The translations under genes were made by a program, and so were the position numbers. Source: Beijerinckiaceae bacterium (lineage in GTDB: Bacteria; Pseudomonadota; Alphaproteobacteria; Rhizobiales; Beijerinckiaceae). From it: a stretch of 32,237 bases of DNA. The notes under the pieces were generated by a model. The model had not been told where the DNA came from, made no database searches, and was given only the letters and a program-made list of their open reading frames with translations. Positions 8,240 to 16,758 of this stretch are shown here, piece after piece. Location of the stretch: positions 1-32,237 of the forward strand of contig JALOTF010000025.1 in NCBI GenBank assembly GCA_025458025.1. Direction: 5' to 3'. How positions within the stretch are numbered: the stretch's first letter is position 1; every line of letters begins with the position of its first letter.

Positions 8240-9532
8240 ATGATGAGACAATCCGGCTACATGTTCTTCGAGATGGCGCATGCCGTGCTTGGCCCGGCGC
8301 GCGCGGCGAGCGATGCCATGCGGCTGTTCTACCGAAACCCGCTCAACCCGCTCACGCATACAGTTTATGGCCGCTCCGTTTCGGCGGCCTGCGAATTGTT
8401 CGAGCGCGTCACGCGGCGCTACGGCAAGCCAGCCTTCATGCTGCCGCAGACGAAGGTGAACGGGCAAACGGTTGATGTCATCGAGCGTGTCATCTGGCGT
8501 GCCCCGTTCTGCAATCTTGTCCATTTCGATCGCGCGATGCCGGTGAAAACCGCGCCGCAGCCGCGCCTTTTGATTGTCGCGCCGATGTCCGGCCATTTCG
8601 CCACGCTTTTGCGCGGCACGGTGGAAGCCTTCCTGCCCACGCATGAAGTCTACATCACCGATTGGGTGGATGCGCGCATGGTGCCTCTGGCGCAGGGCAA
8701 GTTCGACCTCGACGATTACGTCGATTACGTGCGCGACATGATCACCCTGCTCGGGCCGGATGTACATGTCATGGCCGTCTGCCAGCCTTCGGTGCCGGTC
8801 ATCGCCGCCATCGCGCTGATGGAAGAGGATAACGATCCGGCCATTCCGCGTTCCATGACGCTGATGGGCGGCCCGATCGATACCCGTCGCAGCCCGACGG
8901 AAGTGAACAAGCTGGCGCAGAAGCGCGGTATCGACTGGTTCCGCGCGAACTGCATCGCCCGCGTGCCCTTCCCGCATCCGGGTATCATGCGCGAGGTCTA
9001 TCCGGGCTATCTCCAGCTCTCCGGCTTCATGGCGATGAACATCGACCGGCACCTCACGGCGCATTGGGACATGTTCAACCACCTCGTGAGCAACGATGGC
9101 GATTCGGCCGAGAAGCATCGCGATTTCTACGACGAATACCTCGCCGTGATGGACCTTACGGCCGAATTCTACCTGCAGACGGTGGATACGGTCTTCGTGC
9201 GCCACGCCCTGCCGAAGGGCGAGATGATGCATCGCGGTCGCAAGGTGGACCTCACGGCCATCCGCCGTTGCGGCCTGATGACGGTCGAGGGCGAGAAGGA
9301 CGACATTTCCGGCGTCGGCCAGACCAAGGCCGCGCATGATCTCTGCGTGAACCTTCCGAAGGAGCGCCAGCTCTACCACCTCCAGAAGGAGGTGGGGCAT
9401 TACGGCGTGTTCAACGGCTCGCGGTTCCGCCGCGATATCGCGCCGGCCATTGCGGGCTTCATGGATCATTGCGCCGGGCTCGCGGCCAAGGAAGCGGCGA
9501 CGCCACCGGCCAAGCTACGTGCGGTGCGCTGA
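8240..9532 (+). CDS. phaZ: Intracellular polyhydroxybutyrate depolymerase
   Basis: This 430-residue alpha/beta hydrolase mobilises stored PHB granules, releasing hydroxybutyrate oligomers or monomers in the cytoplasm. It lacks a signal peptide, as expected for the intracellular PhaZ family. The nucleophile is a cysteine in a lipase-box-like VCQPS (C181), with D355 in GEKDDISG and H387 in EVGHYGVFNG. These positions agree closely with the Cys-Asp-His triad described for Ralstonia PhaZa1. The N-terminal YRNPLNPLTHT and MSGHFATLLRGTVEAF segments are typical. ATG 8240 follows AAGGAG (8225-8230) at good spacing. It is divergent from regB and ends in a strong terminator, so it is monocistronic. No phaC, phaP or phaR gene is in view. 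Confidence 0.95.
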   Translation: MMRQSGYMFFEMAHAVLGPARAASDAMRLFYRNPLNPLTHTVYGRSVSAACELFERVTRRYGKPAFMLPQTKVNGQTVDVIERVIWRAPFCNLVHFDRAMPVKTAPQPRLLIVAPMSGHFATLLRGTVEAFLPTHEVYITDWVDARMVPLAQGKFDLDDYVDYVRDMITLLGPDVHVMAVCQPSVPVIAAIALMEEDNDPAIPRSMTLMGGPIDTRRSPTEVNKLAQKRGIDWFRANCIARVPFPHPGIMREVYPGYLQLSGFMAMNIDRHLTAHWDMFNHLVSNDGDSAEKHRDFYDEYLAVMDLTAEFYLQTVDTVFVRHALPKGEMMHRGRKVDLTAIRRCGLMTVEGEKDDISGVGQTKAAHDLCVNLPKERQLYHLQKEVGHYGVFNGSRFRRDIAPAIAGFMDHCAGLAAKEAATPPAKLRAVR

Positions 9533-9555
9533 ACTTTTGTAAATCCGGCTAGAAT

Positions 9556-9588
9556 GGGGCTCTCGAAGATGATTCGGAGCCCCTTTTT
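9556..9588 (+). terminator. Intrinsic terminator after phaZ
   Basis: A stem with arms GGGGCTC (9556-9562) and GAGCCCC (9577-9583) is extended inward by CGAA/TTCG around a GATGA loop, with one bulged T, and is followed directly by TTTTT (9584-9588). It lies 24 bases after the phaZ stop. It is the clearest factor-independent terminator in the window. Confidence 0.88.
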
Positions 9589-9589
9589 C

Positions 9590-10360
9590 ATGGCGCCCTC
9601 GCGTCTCGTTGAATGGCTGATCCCCCCGCGTTTGCGCAAGGCCCCGGCTCCGCCGAGCCCGATCCGCATCGAGACGCGCGATGGCCCGCGCGACATCGCC
9701 ATCGTCGTGCGTGCCGCTGCCCGCCGGATGATCCTGCGCATCGACCGGCGCACGGGCGGGGCCACCCTCACCCTGCCGCGTGGCGTGGCGCGTTATCGCG
9801 CGGAAGCCTTCGTGATGTCGCAGACCGGCTGGCTGGAAGCGCGGCTCAAGGCGTTGCCGCCGCGCGTGGCCTTCGCCGATGGCGCTATCCTGCCGATCCG
9901 AGGCGTCGCGCATCGCATCTGCCATGCTGGCACGAGCCGTGGCGCGACACGGATCGAACAGGGCCCGGATGGGCCGGTGCTGCTTGTGCATGGCACGCCG
10001 GAAGCCCTGCCGGGCCGGGTGCTGCGGTTCCTGAAGGCCGAGGCTTTGGCCGATCTCACCGCGTCCTCGCGCCGTCACGCCGCGACCCTCGGCGTGACCA
10101 TTGGCAAGATCAGCATCAAGGATACGGTGAGCCGCTGGGGCTCCTGCTCCTCGCGGGGTGATCTCGCCTATTCCTGGCGGCTTATTCTCGCGCCGGCTTT
10201 CGTGCTCGACTATCTTGCAGCCCATGAAGTGGCGCATCGGCTGGAAATGAATCATTCCGCGCGCTATTGGCGCAATGTCCGCACGCTGATCCCGGATTTC
10301 CGGCTGGCGGAAGACTGGCTGAACCGCCATGGTCCGGCCTTGCATCACTACGGTCCCTGA
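9590..10360 (+). CDS. YgjP-like zinc metallopeptidase (DUF45/SprT-like)
   Basis: A 256-residue protein of the YgjP-like M48-related family. The zinc motif HEVAH is at residues 212-216, with the third ligand probably the His of NHSARYW near 222. It is preceded by the family hallmark SRWGSCSSRGDLAYSWRLILAP. An ATG at 9554 would place the phaZ terminator inside the coding region and has no Shine-Dalgarno. I therefore prefer ATG 9590, immediately after the T-run, with GGAG at 9576-9579 as a possible ribosome site. Function is poorly known; members are thought to be housekeeping peptidases. It is followed 56 bases later by an MFS exporter on the same strand. The start is the weakest part of the call. 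Confidence 0.88.
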   Translation: MAPSRLVEWLIPPRLRKAPAPPSPIRIETRDGPRDIAIVVRAAARRMILRIDRRTGGATLTLPRGVARYRAEAFVMSQTGWLEARLKALPPRVAFADGAILPIRGVAHRICHAGTSRGATRIEQGPDGPVLLVHGTPEALPGRVLRFLKAEALADLTASSRRHAATLGVTIGKISIKDTVSRWGSCSSRGDLAYSWRLILAPAFVLDYLAAHEVAHRLEMNHSARYWRNVRTLIPDFRLAEDWLNRHGPALHHYGP

Positions 10361-10416
10361 GCCTTTCTGCCGGCGCAGTCCGTCTTCATTGCCCATGAAT
10401 GGGCGAGGCCCGCATC

Positions 10417-11613
10417 ATGGCGCATCTGAAATCCGGCACGCTCGGCATCACGATCCTTCTCGGATTGCTGACGGCGATCGGGCCGCTCTCCACCGATATG
10501 TATCTGCCCTCGCTGCCGAGCATCCAGCGGCATTTCGAGGCGACGACCGGCCACGCGCAATGGACGCTCTCGGCCTATCTCCTCGGCTTCGCGCTGGGGC
10601 AGGTCTTCTACGGCCCGCTCTCGGACCGCCGCGGGCGCAAGCGGGTGATGCTCGTCGGCCTCACGCTCTATGCGCTGGCCAATTTCGCCTCGGCCTTTGC
10701 CCCCAGCCTTGAGGTGCTGATTTCAGCCCGCTTCATGCAGGGCGTGGGAGCGGCGGGGCCGCTGGTGCTGGCGCGCGCCATCGTGCGCGATCTCTATGAG
10801 GGCCGCGAAGCAGGCCAGCAACTGGCGCGCATGGGCACGATCATGGGTATCGTTCCGGCTCTTGCGCCCGTGCTCGGGGCGGGTCTCGAGATCCTCGCGG
10901 GGTGGCGGATGAACTTCCTGGCAGTGGTGTTTCTGGCCATCGCGCTCGGCATTGCCGTTGTGCGTCAGCTGCCTGAAACCCTGAAACAACCGCTCCCGTC
11001 GCCCTTCTCCCTGCGCGAGATCACGCGTGGTTATGGCGCCCTCATGCGTGACAGCCGTTTCACGGCCTTTGCCCTGCTGAGTGCGGCGACCTATGCCGGT
11101 CTTTTCGCCTTCATTTCCGGCTCCAGCTTCGTGATGCAGGGGCATTTCGGCCTGTCGCCCGCGGGCTTCGCCGGAACCTTTGGCGTGATGGTGCTGGGCT
11201 ACATTATGGGCACGGTTATCGCGCAGAAAATCGTGGCGACGAAGGGCAGCCTCAAGGCCATCGAGATCGGCACCGTGCTCCAAGCGGTCGCGGGCCTTGC
11301 GCTGCTCGGCTTCTCGCTGGCCATGCCGCATTGGCTGCCGGGCCTCGCGGTGCCCATGGCTTTCTATGCGATGGGCGTGGGCTTCACGCTGCCGCAATCC
11401 GCCGCCGGGGCGCTGATGCCGTTTCCGGATCGCGCAGGCAGCGTTTCCTCGCTGCTGGGCATCACGCAAATGAGTTTCGCGGCTGTGGTCGGAGCGCTTG
11501 TCGGCGCTTTCGTGGCCAAGAGCCCCGTGGCACTCACAGCCACCACCGCACTGATGGGTCTTGTCGGACTTGCGGCTCTGCCGCGCATCCGGCGGGTCAG
11601 CCCGTTTTCCTGA
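10417..11613 (+). CDS. Bcr/CflA family multidrug exporter (MFS)
   Basis: A 398-residue, 12-TM major facilitator. TM1 ends in the Bcr/CflA hallmark PLSTDMYLPSLPSI, and loop 2-3 carries the MFS motif A (GPLSDRRGRKRVM). TM5 contains the drug-proton antiporter type motif (GIVPALAPVLGA). ATG 10417 is preferred because GGGCGAGG lies 8 bases upstream; an in-frame ATG at 10399 would place the start inside a small inverted repeat (GCCCAT/ATGGGC, 10391-10404) and has no ribosome site. Such proteins export bicyclomycin, chloramphenicol-type drugs or peptides; the natural substrate is not predictable. It converges on the penicillin-binding protein gene with only 3 bases between the stop codons. Confidence 0.93.
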   Translation: MAHLKSGTLGITILLGLLTAIGPLSTDMYLPSLPSIQRHFEATTGHAQWTLSAYLLGFALGQVFYGPLSDRRGRKRVMLVGLTLYALANFASAFAPSLEVLISARFMQGVGAAGPLVLARAIVRDLYEGREAGQQLARMGTIMGIVPALAPVLGAGLEILAGWRMNFLAVVFLAIALGIAVVRQLPETLKQPLPSPFSLREITRGYGALMRDSRFTAFALLSAATYAGLFAFISGSSFVMQGHFGLSPAGFAGTFGVMVLGYIMGTVIAQKIVATKGSLKAIEIGTVLQAVAGLALLGFSLAMPHWLPGLAVPMAFYAMGVGFTLPQSAAGALMPFPDRAGSVSSLLGITQMSFAAVVGALVGAFVAKSPVALTATTALMGLVGLAALPRIRRVSPFS

Positions 11614-11616
11614 GGA

Positions 11617-13737
11617 TCAGCGTCCGAAGAGGCGCGAGAGCAGGCTGCGATCCTGCGCAGACGGGCCGTCGAGCCGCATGGGGGAATCGCCCACCGGCGC
11701 GGGCGGACGATTGCCCGGCTGCGCCACCGGCGTGCCATTGCCGCTGCCGAGCCACCCGCCTTCATTGAGGCCGGGCAGGGGCTGCGGGGCCACCTTGTTA
11801 TGCGCCTCGCGCATGAAGCTGGCCCAGAGTTCAGCCGGAAGCCCGGAGCCCGTGACCTTCTTCATCGGCTCGCCTTCGTCGTTGCCGACCCAGACGCTCG
11901 CGACGAGATGCACGGTATAGCCCACGAACCAGGCGTCCTTGTGCTCCTGCGTGGTGCCGGTCTTGCCGGCGGCCTGCCAGCCCGGCAGGTCCGACTTGCG
12001 AGCGGTTCCCGAAACAAGCGTCTCCCGCATCATGCGATTGAGCGTGCCAATAATCGCCGGCTCGGCCACCTGCCCGAGGGTTTGCGGCTGGCGCCGGTAG
12101 ATCAGCGTGCCATCCGTCGCCTTCACTTCGATGATCGCATGCGGAATGACCCCCGTGCCGCCATTCGCGAACGCGGCATAAGCGGTAGTCATTTCCATGG
12201 GCGTGACTTCCGATGTGCCCAGCGCCAGCGAGGCATCCGCCCGAAGCCCGGAGGAAATGCCGAGCCTCTGCGCTGTGCGCACCACCGTGCGCGGGCCCAT
12301 CTCCATGATGAGCTTGGCCGGAATGGTGTTCAGCGACATCGCCAGCGCTTGCTGAAGCGTGACATTGCCGAAATATTCGCGCGTGTAGTTCTCCGGCTTC
12401 CAGCCCTTGATATTCACCGGCCCATCCTCGCGGATCGTATCCGGCGTCAGGCCTTTCTCGAGGGCCGCGAGATAGACGAATGGCTTGAAGCTGGAGCCCG
12501 GCTGGCGGCGCGCCATCACCGCGCGGTTGAACTGGCTCTGCGCATAATCGCGCCCGCCCACCAGCGCGCGCACCGAACCATCGGGGCTCATCGCGACCAT
12601 GGCGATTTGGTCGACATTGAGCTTCAGGCGCTTCTGCTCGAATTCGGTGGCGACCACCTTTTCCGCCAAGTTTTGCAGGCGCGGATCGATTGTGGTTTTC
12701 ACCACGATATCCTTGTCGATGGTGCCGATATGGTCGTCGAGGACGTCCATCACCCAATCGGCGACGTAGTTGCCCGCACCGGGCCGGGCGCGGCGCCGCG
12801 CCTCGGTAGTGTTGGTCTTGGCGAGCTTCACCATATCCGGCGTCGCATGGCCGAGTTCCACCATGCGATTGAGCACGAGGGCCGCGCGCTCGGCTGCACC
12901 TTCGGGGTTGCGGTTCGGCGCAAGGCGCGAGGGGCTTTGCACGAGGCCCGCGAGCACGGCCGCCTCGCCGAGGGTGAGCGCCCGCGCTGACTTGCCGAAA
13001 TAGCGCTGCGAGGCCGCCTCCACACCATAGGCGCCGGAGCCGAAATAGACGCGGTTCATGTAGAGTTCGAGGATCTGGTCCTTCGAATAGTTCCGCTCCA
13101 GCCAGAGCGAGAGCAGGGCTTCCTGGATCTTGCGGGAGAGCGTGCGCTCCTGCGTGAGGAAGAGGTTCTTTGCGAGCTGCTGCGTGAGGGTGGAGCCCCC
13201 TTCCGCCGCCCGGCCAGAACTCGCGTTGCGCACCACCGCGCGGGCGAGGCCCACGGGATCGATCCCGAAATGCGAGTAGAAGCGATGATCCTCAATCGAA
13301 ACGAAGGCCATCGGCAGGTAGCGCGGCAATTCGCCGAAGGGCACATTCGCGCCGCCCGTCTCGCCCCGATTGGCGATCAGCGTGCCATCCGCCGCGAGGA
13401 TCGCGACATTCGGCGGCCGTTTGGGCACCGCGAGCTGGTCGATTGGCGGCAATTTCATCGCGAAATAGCCGATGACACCGGCCAGCGCGATGGCCCCCCA
13501 GAGCGCGAGCGTCAGGCTCCAGTAGAAGATCGTGCCGAAAAAGCCGCGTCTCCCCTTGCCCCGGCGATGCCGGTCACGGCCTCTGCGCGGTGGCGGGTCA
13601 TCGGGCTCCGGCTCCGGGCGACGGCTTGTGCGGCGGCCACGATCCTCCGGCGCGAGACGGATCTCGCCCGAGGCATAGCCGCCCTCATCGTCGAATCGCG
13701 GTTCGCGCCGCGATCCGCCTGCCCGCCCTTTGGTCAT
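11617..13737 (-). CDS. Class A penicillin-binding protein (PBP1A family)
   Basis: A 706-residue bifunctional peptidoglycan synthase. The cytoplasmic N-terminus (residues 1-65) is very basic and Arg/Pro-rich, followed by one membrane anchor (about 68-93). The GT51 transglycosylase domain holds catalytic E149 in SIEDHRFYSHFGID and the GGSTLTQQLAKNLFL motif (180-194). The transpeptidase domain has nucleophile S415 in the SSFK box, SLN at 468-470 and KTG at 592-594. The Gly/Pro-rich tail after 655 looks disordered. It is shorter than typical rhizobial mrcA products and lacks an obvious OB insert, so it is one of the shorter PBP1A paralogues. A TTAA-N7-TTAA box 80 bases upstream suggests cell-cycle control by CtrA. 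Confidence 0.95.
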   Translation of the reverse strand: MTKGRAGGSRREPRFDDEGGYASGEIRLAPEDRGRRTSRRPEPEPDDPPPRRGRDRHRRGKGRRGFFGTIFYWSLTLALWGAIALAGVIGYFAMKLPPIDQLAVPKRPPNVAILAADGTLIANRGETGGANVPFGELPRYLPMAFVSIEDHRFYSHFGIDPVGLARAVVRNASSGRAAEGGSTLTQQLAKNLFLTQERTLSRKIQEALLSLWLERNYSKDQILELYMNRVYFGSGAYGVEAASQRYFGKSARALTLGEAAVLAGLVQSPSRLAPNRNPEGAAERAALVLNRMVELGHATPDMVKLAKTNTTEARRRARPGAGNYVADWVMDVLDDHIGTIDKDIVVKTTIDPRLQNLAEKVVATEFEQKRLKLNVDQIAMVAMSPDGSVRALVGGRDYAQSQFNRAVMARRQPGSSFKPFVYLAALEKGLTPDTIREDGPVNIKGWKPENYTREYFGNVTLQQALAMSLNTIPAKLIMEMGPRTVVRTAQRLGISSGLRADASLALGTSEVTPMEMTTAYAAFANGGTGVIPHAIIEVKATDGTLIYRRQPQTLGQVAEPAIIGTLNRMMRETLVSGTARKSDLPGWQAAGKTGTTQEHKDAWFVGYTVHLVASVWVGNDEGEPMKKVTGSGLPAELWASFMREAHNKVAPQPLPGLNEGGWLGSGNGTPVAQPGNRPPAPVGDSPMRLDGPSAQDRSLLSRLFGR

Positions 13738-13816
13738 ATCCGGACCTTGAGCCCCCGCCTTCCAAGCCTCAACAAACGGGAAGAGGCCACCAAGCCGTCA
13801 TGTTGCGGCAATCGGC

Positions 13817-13831
13817 TTAACCTCTCGTTAA
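13817..13831. promoter_or_regulatory. CtrA-type binding motif TTAA-N7-TTAA
   Basis: TTAA at 13817-13820 and TTAA at 13828-13831 are separated by exactly seven bases (CCTCTCG). They lie 80-94 bases before the start of the penicillin-binding protein gene and about 70 bases after the ThDP enzyme stop. TTAA is rare in this GC-rich DNA. The spacing matches the published consensus of the alphaproteobacterial cell-cycle regulator CtrA. The flanking base of the extended consensus (TTAAC) is matched in only one half. Confidence 0.6.
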
Positions 13832-13900
13832 TCCCGAGGAATTCCCGCCCTTCTGGGCGCGAATTGCGGCCTTTTCGCGAGCGATGGCCCAGATTTTGTC

Positions 13901-15568
13901 TCAGCGCGGGCGGTTGCGGATGGCGGTGATGGTGGTGGTCGGCGTGATCGCCTCGGGGTCGATCAGGAGGTGCAGGATCGCCGGCTTGCCGGAGGCGCGG
14001 GCGCGCTCGAAAGCCGGAATGAACTCCTCCGTGCGCTCCACGCGCTCGCCATGTCCGCCGAAGGCCCGGGCATAGGCCGAGAAATCCGGGTTTTTCAATT
14101 CCGTCGCCGAGACGCGACCCGGGAATTCCCGCTCCTGATGCATGCGGATGGTGCCATACATCCGGTTGTCGATCACGAGCACGATGATCGGAAGATCATA
14201 TTGCACGGCGGTCGCGAAATCCTGCCCGTTCATCAGGAAACAGCCATCGCCCGCGAAGGCGACCACCGTCTTGTCCGGGAAGGCGCGTTTCACGCCCACC
14301 GCCGCCGGCACGCCATAGCCCATGGAGCCCGAGGTGGGCGCGGCCTGCGTCGCATAGCCGTTGAACATGTAATAGCGGTGGAGCCAGGTCGCGTAGTTCC
14401 CCGCGCCGTTGCAGAGCACGGAATCTGCCGGGAGGTGATCGCGCAGGTAAGCCATCACCGGGCCCATCTGCAGCGAGCCGGGGATGTTCGTCGGAACCTC
14501 GGTCCATTTGCGATATTCCGCATGGAGCGCGGTGCGCGCCTCGGCCCAGGGCTTCTCCTTCGGCGGCTGGAGCGTCTGCAGGGCAGCCGCGAAGCCTTCC
14601 ATGCTGGCATGGATCGGCAGGTTCGAGGCATAGACGCGCCCCAGCTCCTCATCGCCCGCATGGACATGGATGAGCCGCTCGCCATCGCCCGGAATATCGA
14701 GCAGCGAATAGCCCTGGCTCGGCATTTCGCCGATCCGCGCGCCAATCGCGAGGATGAGATCCGCCTCCTGGATGTATTTCACCAGCGGCGGATTGGGTCC
14801 GATGCCGAGATTGCCGACATATTGGCCGTGCCGCTCGGGGAAAATCATCTGACGGCGGAAGGAGTTCGAGACCGGAAGGTCAAAGGCTTCCGCGAAGCGC
14901 ACGAGGCGATCCACCGCCTGCTGGCTCCAGCCGGTGCCTCCGGCGATCACGATCGGCTTCTTCGCGGCCCAGAGGCGCTTCTGGAGTTGCGCCATCTGCG
15001 AGAGCGAGGGATGCGTTTCCAGCGGCTCCACGAAGGGTGCATCGGCCACGGCCGCCATTTCGGTCAGCATGTCCTCCGGCAACGCGATCACCACCGGACC
15101 CTTGCGACCGGACATTGCGACATGGAAGGCGCGATGGATGATCTCGGGGATGCGCGCGGCATCATCGATTTCCGTTGTCCATTTCGTCATGGAGCCGAAC
15201 ACATCGCGATAATCGAGTTCCTGAAACGCGCCGCGCTCGCGCGCCTTGCGCTCGATCTGCCCCACGAACAGAATGAGCGGGATCGAATCCTGGTGCGCGA
15301 TATGGATGGCCGGGGCGGCATTGAGCGCGCCCGGCCCGCGCGTGACAAAGCAGATGCCGGGCCGTCCCGTGAGGCGCCCCACCGCATCCGCCATCATGCA
15401 GGCGCCACCCTCCTGCCGGCAGACGGTGACGCGGATGGACGCATCATGCAGGCTGTCGAGCACCGCGAGATAGCTCTCGCCGGGCACGCAGAAAATGTCG
15501 GTGACCTGCTGGCGAATGAGTTGCGCCACGAGAATGTCAGCAGCGCGGCGGGGAGTGTTGGCGGTCAT
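13901..15568 (-). CDS. ThDP-dependent enzyme, acetolactate synthase-like, substrate unknown
   Basis: A 555-residue enzyme of the ALS/POX/oxalyl-CoA decarboxylase superfamily. The N-terminal pyrimidine-binding domain has the essential glutamate E53 (CRQEGGACMMADA) and ends near residue 170. The central domain follows (about 190-330), then the pyrophosphate-binding domain with GDG (440-442) leading to IDN at 467-469, the metal/ThDP motif. It lacks an ilvN regulatory subunit gene next door, so it is unlikely to be the biosynthetic acetolactate synthase. It starts two bases after the stop of a CoA-transferase gene, with AAAGAGGGC as ribosome site inside that gene. The context suggests a C-C lyase or decarboxylase acting on a CoA thioester or 2-keto acid, but this is inference. 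Confidence 0.88.
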   Translation of the reverse strand: MTANTPRRAADILVAQLIRQQVTDIFCVPGESYLAVLDSLHDASIRVTVCRQEGGACMMADAVGRLTGRPGICFVTRGPGALNAAPAIHIAHQDSIPLILFVGQIERKARERGAFQELDYRDVFGSMTKWTTEIDDAARIPEIIHRAFHVAMSGRKGPVVIALPEDMLTEMAAVADAPFVEPLETHPSLSQMAQLQKRLWAAKKPIVIAGGTGWSQQAVDRLVRFAEAFDLPVSNSFRRQMIFPERHGQYVGNLGIGPNPPLVKYIQEADLILAIGARIGEMPSQGYSLLDIPGDGERLIHVHAGDEELGRVYASNLPIHASMEGFAAALQTLQPPKEKPWAEARTALHAEYRKWTEVPTNIPGSLQMGPVMAYLRDHLPADSVLCNGAGNYATWLHRYYMFNGYATQAAPTSGSMGYGVPAAVGVKRAFPDKTVVAFAGDGCFLMNGQDFATAVQYDLPIIVLVIDNRMYGTIRMHQEREFPGRVSATELKNPDFSAYARAFGGHGERVERTEEFIPAFERARASGKPAILHLLIDPEAITPTTTITAIRNRPR

Positions 15569-15570
15569 AA

Positions 15571-16758
15571 TCAGCCCTCTTTCCGGGGATTCCAGTTCGG
15601 ATCAGCAAGAATTTCAGCATTGTGTTGCCCGAGGCCCGGCGCATGGCGCGGCGAGACCTGCGCCTCGCCATCGAGCACGATGGCGGAACGCACGGTGGGC
15701 ACGAAGCCCGCTTCGGCCTCGGGGTTCGGAAGGTTCACGCGTACGCCGCGATGGATGACCTGCGGATCGGCGAAAACCTCGCCGACATCGTTGATCGGAC
15801 CGGCGGGCACGCCCGCCGCTTCGAGCCGCGCGAGGATCTCGACCTTGGGGATCTTCGCGGTCAGCGCGGAGAGAGCCGGCACGAGGATCGCACGCTTTTC
15901 CACGCGCCCGCGGTTGGTGGCGTAATCCGGGTTCGCGGCAAGATCATCCCCGCCAATCGCCGCGCAAAGCTTGCGATATTGCCCGTCATTACCGCTCGCG
16001 ATGATGATGTAGCCATCGGCGACCGGGAACACCTCGTAGGGCACGATATTCGGATGCGCATTGCCCAGGCGCTTCGGGGTCTTGCCCGAAACGAGATAGT
16101 TCAGTGCCTGATTGCCGAGCACCGCGATCTGGCTGTCTAGCAGCGCGCAATCAATCGTAGCGCCCTCGCCTGTGGCATCGCGGCGGCGAAGCGCCGCGAG
16201 AATGGCCACGCTCGCATACATCCCGGTGAAGATATCGGCGGTCGCATAGCCCGCCTTCGTGGGCTGGCCATCCGGTTGCCCGGTGATGTCCATCGCGCCG
16301 GCCATGCCCTGGATGAGAAAGTCATAGCCCGCGCGGGCGGCATAGGGGCCGTCCTGCCCGAAGCCGGTGATGGAGGTGTAGATCAGCGAGGGCTTCAGCT
16401 TGCGCAAGGATTCCGCATCAAGCCCGTATTTTGCGAGCCCGCCGACCTTGAAATTCTCCACCACGACATCCGCCGCCAGAACGAGATCGCGGATCATCGC
16501 GATATCCTCGGCGCTTTCGAAATCGGCCTCGATGGAGCGTTTCCCGCGATTGCAGGCGTGAAAATACGCTGCGCCGAGATCACCGCCGCCTGCTTTCGTC
16601 ACGAAAGGCGGGCCCCATGTGCGCGTATCGTCGCCCGCGCCCTTGCGCTCGACCTTCACGACATCCGCGCCGAGATCGGCCAAGGTCTGCCCGACCCATG
16701 GCCCCGCGAGGATGCGCGCGAGTTCGAGAACCTTCAGTCCCTCAAGCGGCTTAGTCAT
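15571..16758 (-). CDS. CaiB/BaiF (class III) CoA-transferase
   Basis: A 395-residue family III CoA-transferase that moves CoA between organic acids. It begins MTKPLEGLKVLELARILAGP, the standard opening of the family (LADLGADVVKVERKG follows). RAGYDFLIQGMAGAMDITG contains D146, the expected position of the aspartate that carries the acyl anhydride and thioester. C-terminal EAAGVPAGPINDVGEVFADPQ is also typical. The open frame extends upstream to 17037, but that part is antisense-like and overlaps the previous gene in another frame. ATG 16758 sits 8 bases inside the end of the TraX-like gene, with GGGGA upstream, implying coupling. Paired with a ThDP enzyme it recalls the frc-oxc oxalate module, but neither partner shows enough Frc/Oxc-specific sequence to claim that. 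Confidence 0.92.
   Translation of the reverse strand: MTKPLEGLKVLELARILAGPWVGQTLADLGADVVKVERKGAGDDTRTWGPPFVTKAGGGDLGAAYFHACNRGKRSIEADFESAEDIAMIRDLVLAADVVVENFKVGGLAKYGLDAESLRKLKPSLIYTSITGFGQDGPYAARAGYDFLIQGMAGAMDITGQPDGQPTKAGYATADIFTGMYASVAILAALRRRDATGEGATIDCALLDSQIAVLGNQALNYLVSGKTPKRLGNAHPNIVPYEVFPVADGYIIIASGNDGQYRKLCAAIGGDDLAANPDYATNRGRVEKRAILVPALSALTAKIPKVEILARLEAAGVPAGPINDVGEVFADPQVIHRGVRVNLPNPEAEAGFVPTVRSAIVLDGEAQVSPRHAPGLGQHNAEILADPNWNPRKEG

Noticed and set aside
13970-15925. 651-codon plus-strand frame across the ThDP and CoA-transferase genes
   Set aside because: It runs antisense through two well-supported genes and has low-complexity His/Arg-rich sequence.
13901-16758. Oxalate degradation module (frc-oxc)
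   Set aside because: The pairing is suggestive, but the ThDP enzyme does not look like oxalyl-CoA decarboxylase from its N-terminal motif or its RQEGG segment, so naming it oxc would overclaim.
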